Shown here: one piece after another, positions 10,401-18,969 of the stretch | Layout: each line of letters opens with the position of its first letter | Numbering within the stretch: position 1 is the stretch's first letter | Origin: Nematostella vectensis | Lineage: Eukaryota; Cnidaria; Anthozoa; Actiniaria; Edwardsiidae | Direction: 5' to 3' | Length of the DNA: 60,000 nucleotides | NCBI RefSeq assembly: GCF_932526225.1 | Contig: NC_064047.1 | Span: 12,660,460-12,720,459 of the forward strand | The notes under the pieces: model-generated | What the model was told of the DNA's origin: nothing | The model's input: only the letters and a program-made list of their open reading frames with translations | Databases searched by the model: none | Program-made: the position numbers and the translations under genes

Positions 10401-12768
10401 TAATGAATACCAGAAGGGTCGTATCAGGGTGATGGTCGAGATGTCCGATCATGTTTGTAAAAAGAAACCATTTAACCTATTTTTGTTCAATACCATGAAC
10501 TTTAAACTTAAGACTTGCAGTACGTTTTCCTAAGCCACCTTCCACCCAATATGTATTAAGTCATATGATAAAAGGATTGGATAGACAAATATAGATATAG
10601 TTTGTTAGCAGCTACCATTGTATTACATGAGGTGAGCTCGTTAATTTTGCTGTTTGGTGCAGGAAAATGTTTTTACATAATTACAAGATTTTTCCTTGGA
10701 GAACCCTTAAAGTAGGTTTTACTAAAATCGAGAAATTAAACAGAAACTCTGGATATCTTAGCGCAATTACATTCCTACTACTTCTGTTATTTATTTCGTG
10801 TCTACATCGCAATACTGTAATTCAGATTCTTCCAAAAGCAGCTTCGTGTCTACACCGCAATACTGTAATTCAGATTCTTCCGAAAGCAGTTTTATGTCTG
10901 AGTATCCAGAGTGAAGCCGGCAGAAGGAGGATCTTAGGACCCAAGTTTATTTTTCTTTCGATAATCTTTTTAATAATCGTTTCATAATTTATCGTGTTTG
11001 GGGACAAACACAAGTTTGACAAGGGAGGTATGTTATAGGACGGTTTGTTATATTGTTTAGGTTATAGGTTATTGTCGTCTAGTATTTCATGTTCCTATCT
11101 TGAAGTTTTATTTATCTTTGAATAATTTAGATTTTGTTTACAATTGATGGTTTCCTAAGTCTAGATTTTAGCACGCCCGTGGACCCTCCGCATCGATGAC
11201 CTTTTGGTGCGTCTAAATCCAGGGAGTGTACAGTTTCTTAAACGTGGAGAAATCTCCGGTTTCTTTTTGTTTTGAAAATTTTGTTTGAATATTTAAATTC
11301 TTTCTAAATTGTATGCCACCGCCCTCACCCCTTGGTTTAGACATCTCTACTTGTATCGTTATTTCAATTAGGCGAAACTGTTGTAGACACGCGCTCTTTC
11401 AGCATGCGCAGTTAAGTTTTAAAAGTTGCTTAATCATTAGTGTTATTTTAGAGTTACCTTGACTTCATAGATTATTCTGTAAATACGCAGGGACGAGAGA
11501 CCAACTCTGTGATTTCCCACGCCCTCACGCTTTTGTCTGATTGGTTCGTTTTGCCAAATTTTCTCCGTTTCCTCTTGAATTGTTTTACATTCAAGATTGT
11601 TTTACATATTTCCTTTCATGTGGGACCACTACATGGGTATCTGTCTGGTCCAAGGGTATAAATATAGCGAACCTAATTCTGTACTTATGCTGCTGCTGTG
11701 GCCAAACATTTGGAAAGCATTGAAAAACGCCAGCCTTGCCTTCGTCTTCATCTCCGTCTTAAGGATCCCGGCTTGTGCCCCTAACATTAATTCATACAAT
11801 GGGAAATAATTTTGATTATTTTTGCTTTTTATCTTATGTTAATTAATAGAATTTCGAATATTATTTTTTACCGTTGTTTTGACTGAAAATACAACTTTAA
11901 GCTCCATTGAAGGGTTGTGGGTAAGGGATCAATTGTATCTTTTTCCCATCGGCAATTCAATCACCATCGTTAGATGTATTTCACGGTATAATAGCTTGGC
12001 ATTCACTCATCAGAGGAGATACTAGTTATTATATAAAATGTGGTAGGACTGTATTTCTATTCCTTTTGATCAACTTTTTGCAAACACGGCATCTAATAAA
12101 TCTCCATGAAATCTCTAATAAGCCCCTGGCGATTATTTCTTTTTGTCTTGACAAAATCTGCTCGATTAGAGGGAGGGGCTTGTTTCAAAACCTTTTTTTC
12201 ATTTTCTGACACTAGGTATTTCGGCCCCTATAAAAGGTGTTAAAAATTAGTGCTTATTACTCGTACAAAAATAGATAAATCTAGCAAGAGTCAATTGTTC
12301 CTTTTGGAAAGATGTTTCTTCGGGGTTAGGGGTGAAGACTCAATTTCCTTGAATTTTAATAATACGAGTTCGGCACGGTTTTTGCTGTTTTTATTCTAGT
12401 TTGTATTTTAAAATAACGCATTTTGTTTTATGTTCTTCAAAGTGAGTGACCGTGGATGGCAGTCCTCCAGCAAGTCATTCTTGTACACGCTGTGTAACAA
12501 GAATGGCTACCGCCCTGAAAAGTTGCCATTGAGGGACCCGCCAGATAGAATCGCCATTCGGGACCACACAAGTTGCGGTCCGGTGTTTGGTGGTGGTGGT
12601 GACCTGTTTATCGCTGACAACGCGGGGGGTAATGAAGAGTCCTATACGGAGCCACACACGTACGCTCGTCCCCAGGGCGTCACATCTGATGGCCCGTGTG
12701 ACGTCTTTGCTGGCACCTGGTCATTCACACCCGACGAAATGGAGGTGTTTCACGAGGTGGTGGACTGA
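4471..12768 (+). CDS. TRIM-TLDc fusion protein, copy 1 (four exons, 548 aa)
   Basis: Exons are 4471-4653, 5149-6043, 10148-10390 and 12443-12768. All introns are GT-AG, and the split codons join cleanly (G|GT at exons 2-3, A|TG at exons 3-4). Residues 13-58 form a C3HC4 RING (CSIC, CFHSFC, CPLC). Residues 97-134 are B-box 1 and 156-187 B-box 2 (CTKH, CESC, DHKNH). A coiled coil covers about 195-300, and a TLDc domain about 361-548 (LSGKGPEYL, GWAARTF, FGGYSDVAW, LFIADNAGGN, FTPDEMEVFHE). RING-B-box-coiled-coil proteins are typically ubiquitin E3 ligases, with the C-terminal domain choosing the target. TLDc is best known from oxidation-resistance proteins, some of which bind V-ATPase. The cellular role here is inferred only. 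An oddity is that B-box 2 Cys176 is Trp (TGG at 5491-5493), a zinc ligand present in copies 2 and 3. Confidence 0.85.
6067..6204. repeat. (TAGG)n/(TCGG)n microsatellite in intron 2, copy 1
   Basis: Runs of GTAG are followed by GTCG tetranucleotides, starting about 23 bp after the exon 2 donor. It abuts the 3' end of the antisense LINE fragment, so it may have begun as that element's simple-repeat tail. It is much longer here than in units 2 and 3. Confidence 0.9.
6205..6557 (-). pseudogene. LINE reverse transcriptase, 3' part (copy 1, frameshifted)
   Basis: The minus strand encodes the middle of a CR1/L2-like non-LTR reverse transcriptase: WIMSFLCDRKQRVVV, then RGVPQGTVLGPLLF, then the catalytic YADD box. 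Compared with copies 2 and 3, about 10 bp are missing next to YADD (near 6398), which breaks the frame. The thumb and C-terminal parts are absent and a microsatellite follows. The other half of the same gene is at 8332-9318, across an insertion. Confidence 0.8.
6558..8331. mobile_element. MITE-flanked insert splitting the LINE (copy 1)
   Basis: Two direct copies of a 185-bp element, 6558-6742 and 8148-8331, bracket about 1.4 kb. Each has imperfect terminal inverted repeats beginning ACAATCT, with an inner pair GGGACACTTYCC and GGRAAGTGTCCC, as in a MITE. The internal part has no convincing ORF; it includes a stretch with repeated words like GGTCTACC and GGTTGACCG (about 7335-7580). The LINE reading continues on either side (DINPYIKN and WIMSFL), so this is an insertion into it. 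Confidence 0.65.
8332..9318 (-). pseudogene. LINE reverse transcriptase, 5' part (copy 1, frameshifted)
   Basis: Read on the minus strand, in order: the linker between endonuclease and RT (DPPYMSPLVKHLCNIRNRIA-like), the first RT blocks (WKLANISPIPKE, QLRPISLTNII), then DFSKAFDTVPHHILCNKLA. The frame changes several times, so this is a dead copy. An (ATG)n tract interrupts the linker near 8960. The gene continues at 6205-6557 after the insertion. It is antisense within intron 2 of the TRIM-TLDc gene. Confidence 0.8.
10801..10897. repeat. 48-bp minisatellite, two copies (intron 3, copy 1)
   Basis: The unit contains TCTACATCGCAATACTGTAA and CAGATTCTTCCGAAAGCAG. This is the short allele of an array that has about 35 units in copy 2 and 9 in copy 3. 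It lies between the two TLDc exons. Its length is a multiple of three and several frames are stop-free, which creates spurious ORFs. Confidence 0.85.
11031..11786 (+). mobile_element. LTR-like block in intron 3 (copy 1)
   Basis: The block begins TGTTATAGG and ends CCCCTAACA, giving the TGTTA...TAACA ends typical of LTRs. A purine-rich tract (AAGGGAGG) lies 2 bp upstream, as expected at the polypurine tract of an LTR retrotransposon. A TATA-like GTATAAATATAG lies at about 11657. I could not find a matching target-site duplication or any pol gene next to it, so it is a solo or remnant LTR at most. Confidence 0.45.
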
Positions 12769-12818
12769 ATACAGCTTTGAACGCCTGTAAAGTGACAATA
12801 GACATAAAGATGTATAAA

Positions 12819-13110
12819 TATTTGTTAGTTGGTACTGTGTCATGAAATTACTGATTTTGAATTAGGATGTATCGTGGAAATACATATGTCGTGACCCGCG
12901 AATGCATCATGGATAGCATGTAAATCACAAAACTACATGTTGTGAAAACCCCAGTGCAAGTGGTAAAAAGCACAAAAAAGATGAAATTTGTTAGTTGGTA
13001 CTGTGTCATGAGAATAATGTATTTTGAATAACGCTTCACCATCTTGTGATGTGACCCGCGGTGCATCTTGGGTAGCATGTAAATCACAAAATATCACATG
13101 CTGTGAAAAA
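12819..13110. repeat. Local direct duplication downstream of gene copy 1
   Basis: Segments 12819-12951 and 12988-13110 are diverged direct copies. Both start TTGTTAGTTGGTACTGTGTC and share GTGACCCGCG, AGCATGTAAATCACAAAA and a final CTGTGAAAA-like end. Units 2 and 3 have only one copy. It is 3' flanking or 3' UTR sequence of the TRIM-TLDc gene. The following stretch, 13111-13843, shows no feature I recognise. Confidence 0.7.
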
Positions 13111-13843
13111 CCCGCTAGCGAGGGTTACGGCACACGTTACTTTAGTCCAACCTTATTTAAAAACGTGTACATCTCGAGTATATATATCCGAATTTTATAA
13201 CACAAATGCAAATTGTAAATTTTAATAATTATTCCTATAAGCTGTTAGAAACAATATGTTGTTTGGTCTAGATAACCACGTACAAGTTGTGTGTGTGTGT
13301 TTTTTACTTCTTTTTTAAAAATTAAGAACGATGCCTAACCCGTGTGTCTTTGCGTAGAGGGAAGGGGAAGGGACTCCGATATTAGCAAGTTACAAGGCGA
13401 GGAAGTGCAATCAGAATTTATTAGATGGCTCCTGGAGGTAAATAAATATCGAAGCTCAAATGCGTGCCTGGGGGAGGCTGGTTGACTCCCTTTGCGAACT
13501 CAAGCAAAATGCAGAGCATTGAAATATTGGGGGTTCTAAGAAATTCAGACCGTACCTAATGTAGCGATGCACGACTCTTTATGACGCGGAAAAAAGAATT
13601 TTAAAAACACAAAATTAAATATATTTAAGGTATGGTAAACCACACCCGACGCAGAAATACCAAAAAATCTTATAAGACAGAGTCTGACATATATAGAACA
13701 ACAAGTTAAATGAAATTAATAACTATGAATAGAAAGACCCTCGACATAAAACCAAATTGAGAACATTAAGGAAATTTAAGAGCGTTCACAATATCTCTCC
13801 CAAGTTAAAATCACAGAATTGCGTTCACAATGTTTATGCCCAG

Positions 13844-14018
13844 TGCACACTAGCGACATAACGACATGGGCGCGCGCACTCTTATCTTCGACATAAAGAT
13901 AACATAAACATAAGATTAAAAAAACATGTTTTTTTTTTCTTTTATGTCCTGATGTCCATGTTGTTATGACGGGCTAAACATAGTGCGCGCGCCCATGTCG
14001 TTATGTTGCTAGTGTGCA
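13844..14018. mobile_element. MITE-like element with GC-rich terminal inverted repeats (unit 1)
   Basis: It has terminal inverted repeats of about 38 bp. The left begins TGCACACTAGCGACATAACG and reaches GGGCGCGCGCACT; the right is its near-perfect reverse complement, ending GCTAGTGTGCA. The CpG-rich arms stand out against the AT-rich surroundings. There is no ORF. Copies sit at the same relative place in units 2 and 3. Confidence 0.75.
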
Positions 14019-14045
14019 TTATTAAGCAACCACAAACTAGCTATC

Positions 14046-14175
14046 AAAACAGGACGACTCAAAACCCCTGAACGAAAAACGTGTCCAATATGCTTGGTCA
14101 AAGTCGAGGCCGAGGAACAACACTGATAAAATGCCCGGCATATAATGAATTAAAGGAACGAATAAATGTATGGGT
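14046..14175 (+). pseudogene. LINE C-terminal zinc-knuckle fragment (unit 1)
   Basis: Plus-strand words read CPIC-LVKVEAEEQH, then after a small frameshift IKCPAYNELKERINVW. This is the CxxC...H...C tail that ends many non-LTR retrotransposon ORF2 proteins. Only this remnant is seen. It may belong to the LINE family of intron 2, but on the opposite strand. Confidence 0.55.
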
Positions 14176-14489
14176 TTTTTTTAAATTCGCAACAAAACAG
14201 ATTTGAAAGCGATTGCTCAGTTTGAACCAGGAGAGCGCGACAAAAGAAATAGCTCAATTTTTTTGGGAAGCAACAAAAATAAGGGAAAGTGCGTTGTAAT
14301 TAGATCTATAATGACATCGCTACAAAGTAAGATGATGAAAAACATCAGGGATAGGAGAACGACTTGAATACCTGCTGTCTTTTTTAATATGAATGTATCG
14401 GCAAAACCCGTGAATCAAAGATGAAAAGGTGCCCAATAAAATTATTGAATTGGATCAGCATGACGGGGGGGGGGGGGGTCTGTTCGCTT

Positions 14490-14772
14490 CTATCGTGTTC
14501 GATATGTGACTGCTGAGCTCGCGAGCCTTGCTTGACAGGAGGCGGAACAGAAAACCAGATTTCGCGTGTGATGAAAAACGAGAAACAAATGAGACATTTC
14601 TTGGAAAAGTAGATTGGACATCACCTCGGGCAACACAACAAAACTTTAAAGGGTAGCAATATTTGAAACATGACTAGCTTGAATTGTAAAGACCGCCCCA
14701 CGACACACTTGTAAACTTGCAATGCAACGGTGTTTTCGCGTTTTCTGTAAGCGTATATAAATTCGTGGATGA
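14490..14772 (+). promoter_or_regulatory. Promoter-like block upstream of the 51-bp minisatellite (unit 1)
   Basis: 14500-14550 repeats the GTGACTGCTGAGCTCGC / TTGACAGGAGGCGG motif found next to the presumed first exon of the TRIM-TLDc gene. About 200 bp on come TATATAAA (about 14753-14760) and an AATAAA (14771-14776). The same order is kept in units 2 and 3. Whether a transcript starts or ends here cannot be told from the sequence. The poly-G run just upstream (about 14464-14478) is variable between units. Confidence 0.4.
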
Positions 14773-14794
14773 ATAAAGTTGCATATATGTACCC

Positions 14795-15864
14795 TGTTGT
14801 TGTGGTGGAGTGGCCTCTCTATAAAATTATACCACTTGTGAGGGTGGTTGTTGTGGTGGAGTGGCCTCTCTATAAAATTATACCACTTGTGAGGGTGGTT
14901 GTTGTGGTGGAGTGGCCCCTCTATAAAATTATACCACTTGTGAGGCTGGTTGTTGTGGTGGAGTGGCCTCTCTATAAAATTATACCACTTGTGAGGGTGG
15001 TTGTTGTGGTGGAGTGGCCTCTCTATAAAATTATACCACTTGTGAGGGTGGTTGTTGTGGTGGAGTGGCCTCTCTATAAAATTATACCACTTGTGAGGCT
15101 GGTTGTTGTGGTGGAGTGGCCTCTCTATAAAATTATACCACTTGTGAGGGTGGTTGTTGTGGTGGAGTGGCCTCTCTATAAAATTATACCACTTGTGAGG
15201 GTGGTTGTTGTGGTGGAGTGGCCTCTCTATAAAATTATAAAACTTGTGAGGGTGGTTGTTGTGGTGGAGTGGCCTCTCTATAAAATTATACCACTTGTGA
15301 GGGTGGTTGTTGTGGTGGAGTGGCCTCTCTATAAAATTATACCACTTGTGAGGGTGGTTGTTGTGGTGGAGTGGCCTCTATAAAATTATACCACTTGTGA
15401 GGGTGGTTGTTGTGGTGGAGTGGCCTCTCTATAAAATTATACCACTTGTGAGGGTGGTTGTTGTGGTGGAGTGGCCTCTCTATAAAATTATACCACTTGT
15501 GAGGGTGGTTGTTGTGGTGGAGTGGCCTCTCTATAAAATTATACCACTTGTGAGGGTGGTTGTTGTGGTGGAGTGGCCTCTATAAAATTATACCACTTGT
15601 GAGGGTGGTTGTTGTGGTGGAGTGGCCTCTCTATAAAATTATACCACTTGTGAGGGTGGTTGTTGTGGTGGAGTGGCCTCTCTATAAAATTATACCACTT
15701 GTGAGGGTGGTTGTTGTGGTGGAGTGGCCTCTCTATAAAATTATACCACTTGTGAGGGTGGTTGTTGTGGTGGAGTAGCCTCTCTATAAAATTATACCAC
15801 TTGTGAGGGTGGTTGTTGTGGTGGAGTGGCCTCTCTATAAAATTATACCACTTGTGAGGCTGGT
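14795..15864. repeat. 51-bp minisatellite, about 21 copies (unit 1)
   Basis: The unit is 51 bp, containing GTTGTTGTGGTGGAGTGGCC and TCTCTATAAAATTATACCAC. Copies are nearly identical; a few lack two bases (CCTCTATAAA), which shifts frame. The array is stop-free in several frames on both strands because the unit is 17 codons long, so the long ORFs across it are not good evidence for a protein. 15865-16103 is unique sequence with no recognised feature. Confidence 0.95.
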
Positions 15865-16103
15865 TAAGCGGCAATGTGACCAGCTTACTTCCGGTAGATT
15901 ACGTAACTATCTCCAATCATTTGTAATGGTACGCGAAAAATATTACAAAGTTGTAAAAGCAGTGTGCCTATTAGAAGTTTCTTTGAGGAGGTGACTGATA
16001 ATTTAGAGCGGATGGTCTGTTAAATAGCGCGGATTCTAACAGATTCTCTCGTCTTTTGCCGTTTGAGGTTTCCGTCGGTCAACAGTGAGCTGGTGGCAAT
16101 GAT

Positions 16104-16355
16104 GCTTTAACTAGACGAGTATTCCAGGGGTATAGAATTATCGGTTATCGCTTTTTGGGGCAGTGAAATTTTCCAATGCTGCTTTAACTAGACGAGTATT
16201 CCAGGGGTATAGAATTATCGGCTATCGCTTTTTGGGGCAGTGAAATTTTCCAATGCTGCTTTAACTAGACGAGTATTCCAGGGGTATAGAATTATCGGCT
16301 ATCGCTTTTTGGGGCAGTGAAATTTTTCAATGCTGCTTTAACTAGACGAGTATTT
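16104..16355. repeat. 77-bp tandem repeat, about 3.3 copies (unit 1)
   Basis: The period is 77 bp (starts 16104, 16181, 16258). The unit begins GCTTTAACTAGACGAGTATT and contains TTTTTGGGGCAGTGAAATTT. It lies directly before the hammerhead repeat array and is the point where unit 3 ends. Confidence 0.9.
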
Positions 16356-16485
16356 CCTCGACTCATCATGCTAGCCCGGTCGCAGCTCTAGATCCCACAT
16401 GGATCTAAGCTGTGGTTTAAAGCACTTCGTTCGAGTCGAAGTCGCCCTGCAGTTTTTTTTTTTTTTGCCGATGAAGTTTAACTGA

Positions 16486-16548
16486 GGCAAACCGGCTATG
16501 CCATGCTGACGAGTCCTAATAAGGACGAAACAGCTGTCCATGGTTGCC
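16486..16548 (+). ncRNA. Type I hammerhead ribozyme 1 (unit 1)
   Basis: The core CTGACGA (16506-16512) and GAAA (16527-16530) flank helix II GTCC/GGAC with loop TAAUAA. Helix III is the minimal self-complementary ACAGCTGT. The cleavage triplet GTC ends at 16538. Helix I pairs CCATG with CATGG and, across a 10-nt internal loop, GGCAA with TTGCC. All universally conserved core bases are present, and the loops are placed for the usual loop I-loop II contact. Such a short helix III often works best as a dimer. Confidence 0.9.
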
Positions 16549-16842
16549 GAACTGCACGGGTAATAGACTGTGCTAGCGTCCCGTCTTGGCCCGACTGGTG
16601 CCAATGTGTGTATGCTAGTGTGCTTCTAAAGTTCACATTTATGTATATATACTCGCAAGGATAGTTTGGCTATCCGACGGAGTTTTAGACTAGCAAAGGT
16701 CGCATGCGTGATCCGCACAATTGACATCACGCTAGCCCGGTCGCAGCTCTAGATCCCACATGGATCTAAGCTGTGGTTTAAAGCACTTCGTTCGAGTCGA
16801 AGTCGCCCTGCAGTTTTTTTTTTGCCGATTAAGTTTAACTGA

Positions 16843-16905
16843 GGCAAACCGGCTATGCCATGCTGACGAGTCCTAATAAGGACGAAACAGCTGTCGATGG
16901 TTGCC
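16843..16905 (+). ncRNA. Type I hammerhead ribozyme 2 (unit 1)
   Basis: It has the same architecture as the first copy, with cleavage predicted after 16895 (GTC). The base after the cleavage site is G instead of C, so the helix I pair next to the core becomes a G-G mismatch. This variant is also found in the middle copy of unit 2. Confidence 0.88.
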
Positions 16906-17198
16906 GAACTGCACGGGTAATAGACTGTGCTAGCGTCCCGTCTTGGCCCGACTGGTGCCAATGTGTGTATGCTAGTGTGCTTCTAAAGTTCACATTTATG
17001 TATACATACTCGCAAGGATAGTTTGGCTATCCGACGGAGTTTTAGACTAGCAAAGGTCGCATGCGTGATCCGCACAATTGGCATCACGCTATCCCGGTAG
17101 CAGCTCTAGATCCCACAAGGATCTAAGCTGTGGTTTAAAGTACTTCGTTCGAGTCGAAGTCGCCCTGCAGTTTTTTTTTGCCGATGAAGTTTAACTGA

Positions 17199-17261
17199 GG
17201 CAAACCGGCTATGCCATGCTGACGAGTCCTAATAAGGACGAAACAGCTGTCCATGGTTGCC
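17199..17261 (+). ncRNA. Type I hammerhead ribozyme 3 (unit 1)
   Basis: A complete core with intact helix I, as in the first copy; cleavage predicted after 17251. The repeat breaks off 86 bp downstream of the ribozyme, at the junction with unit 2. Confidence 0.9.
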
Positions 17262-17486
17262 GAACTGCACGGGTAATAGACTGTGCTAGCGTCCCGTCTT
17301 GGCCCGACTGGTGCCAATGTGTGTATGCTAGTGTGCTTCTAAAGTTCGCATTGTTTGTACAACTTCGTCAACGGCTACTGAGCTCAATAATCGAATCTAG
17401 GAGGAAAAGAAAAATATTGCACATTATCTGAAGCGAGAGAATTCTTTGCGATCAGAGACACCGCTGTTTGCTTCTGTTTTGTTTGG

Positions 17487-17606
17487 TTCCGTATGTGACT
17501 GCTGAGCTCGCCTTGCGTGACAGGGGGCGGTCTGAGTGACTGCGTGGGGGACTAGGGTCTAGACTCCTTTGCGTCTTTCCCGAAGGGTTGATCAGACGCT
17601 TCCATT
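17487..17606 (+). promoter_or_regulatory. Candidate promoter and 5' UTR exon of TRIM-TLDc copy 2
   Basis: It is equivalent to 2390-2508: the GTGACTGCTGAGCTCGC and GTGACAGGGGGCGG motif followed by the donor CCATT|GTAAGT at 17607. The acceptor before the ATG is AG at 18966-18967. Confidence 0.4.
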
Positions 17607-18027
17607 GTAAGTTGAGATTCGCCTGAGAAGATTTCGACTAGAAACAGGTATTTATATCGCCTATTTCCACCCTATTTTGGCTATATTACCTATTTCATTA
17701 TTGTATGGGGTCTAAAAGTGGATCGATTCATTTGTCCTCAACTGATAACTCTTGAGAGGTGAAATGAGTGAAATCGCTTTCGATTCGATTCCACTAAAAT
17801 TCCGAAAGACTCGAAAAGTTTCCGAGTAAAAAAATATATATTAAATGTACCTTTTGTTCCAAACGTTGTGTTTAGTATATTGGCAGTCTATATTTGAATT
17901 ATTATGTGTTGTCTTATTCGTTGTTGTTGTTACAATGCTGTACATCAAAGGTCGGTACAGCTAGATATGCTCACTCTAGCTGAATCGTTAACCTTATAAC
18001 ACTTTATTTTCGCGTCAATTTAAAAAG

Positions 18028-18818
18028 CCAGAGTGAAGTTAGTTCCTTATTCGCAGTTCCTTTTTCGTCTGTTTCCTTATTCGCTCAGTTCCTTATTCAA
18101 ATCCGGGGGGGGGGGGGGGGGGGTATTTACATGATACCTTTTAATACGAGTTGAAACAGTATTTAGGCATAACAGTTTATTCAGAACAAGTCCAACAGCA
18201 TTTTCGTCGGGTAATTTTGGTTGCTTTAACGTGCTTTGCTGCTAACAAAGCTGTGAACATGAGACTCTATCTGCTACAAAAGGTCAAATTACGCAATGCG
18301 TGCGATCGCTTTCACAAATGAATCTAGCAAAAGAGACGAAATCTACCTCTCATCTAATAAATGTATTTGTATCTTGGGCTTTCTTTCCAAACGCATTATT
18401 ATATTTAGAGGAGAAATATTCACGCTTTACTTGACTACGTACGCGTGTAGAAGGAATTTGACCTTGCTAACAAAACCACAATTTAACAGATAGTGCTTGT
18501 TGTCAATTAACACCTTGGCTACTACATAAGGCTCTGACAAAACAAATAAATTAGTGCAGTGACACGAATAGGGAACTGTTCCTTATTCAAGTTAGTTTTC
18601 GCGAATAAGGAAATGGAATCTCCAAACGTCCCATTTCGTTTTACGACTTATCCTAATAAGGAATAGACTATGAAGAGGATTGTCAGTGTTTGCTTATCAT
18701 TTCTCAATAAAGGAAAGGAAATTTCATAACTCCCGATTTCTCTTTAACTACTCCTTTCTAAAGAGTTCCCGAAAAAGGAAATGGCATTTCATAACTCCCG
18801 ATCTCGCTTTAACTACTA
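18028..18818. mobile_element. Segment specific to units 2 and 3 in the 5' UTR intron (unit 2)
   Basis: It replaces the unit 1 sequence at 2938-4317. Several TTCCTTATTC words lie at its left end and TTCCTTATTC plus GCGAATAAGGAA words at its right end, so the margins are partly inverted. It holds a poly-G tract (about 18104-18123). It may be an inserted non-autonomous element. No ORF is recognised. Confidence 0.4.
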
Positions 18819-18969
18819 AAAGGAAATGACCAGAAGGGGCGTGGCTATTCCCCCAATATTTTCTCAATTTTCTGTAGCGTGCCCCTCCCCCAATCTTAAG
18901 TGGCCTGCTATGCCTCTCGTAGAAAAGGAATAATAAATTTGCTTATGCTTTACTTGTTGTTTTTTAGAA

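Larger units (their letters stand above)
2250..17347 (+). repeat. Segmental duplication unit 1 (15.1 kb)
   Basis: This is the first of three head-to-tail copies of one locus. The left edge is where homology begins, at GCATTGTTTGTACAAC, with matching positions at 17348 and 36607. The right edge is the end of the hammerhead repeat array. It contains TRIM-TLDc gene copy 1. It is the most diverged copy and has its own sequence at about 2938-4317 in place of the segment found in units 2 and 3. Confidence 0.9.
16367..17347 (+). mobile_element. Retrozyme-like array, 2.75 copies of a 356/357-bp hammerhead repeat (unit 1)
   Basis: Tandem units each contain one hammerhead ribozyme (separate entries) and other strong hairpins, for example GGATAG/CTATCC and TAGATCC/GGATCTA. 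Cleavage at the three ribozymes would release RNAs of 357 nt (16539-16895) and 356 nt (16896-17251). Tandem repeats of a few hundred bases with a type I hammerhead are the hallmark of animal retrozymes, non-autonomous retroelements moving through circular RNA. Each unit opens with a tRNA-like stretch (TAGCCCGGTCGC... then GTTCGAGTC) that may be a Pol III promoter. The right edge coincides with the duplication junction. Confidence 0.8.

Noticed and set aside
10391-10533. Read-through of TLDc exon 3 as a 167-codon single-exon gene from 10030
   Set aside because: A consensus donor (GTGAGT at 10391) is kept in all copies and joins in phase to exon 4, which supplies the missing half of TLDc. The upstream part before 10148 shows no TLDc similarity and follows an acceptor.
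16367-16465. A true tRNA gene at the start of each hammerhead repeat
   Set aside because: Box-like words are present, but no acceptor stem or normal 7-nt anticodon loop can be formed, so it is at most tRNA-like.
16371-17317. Repeated minus-strand ORFs of 60-77 codons starting MAPVGPRRDAS
   Set aside because: They are antisense to the hammerhead repeat and recur only because the repeat does. Poly-T length changes alter their ends.
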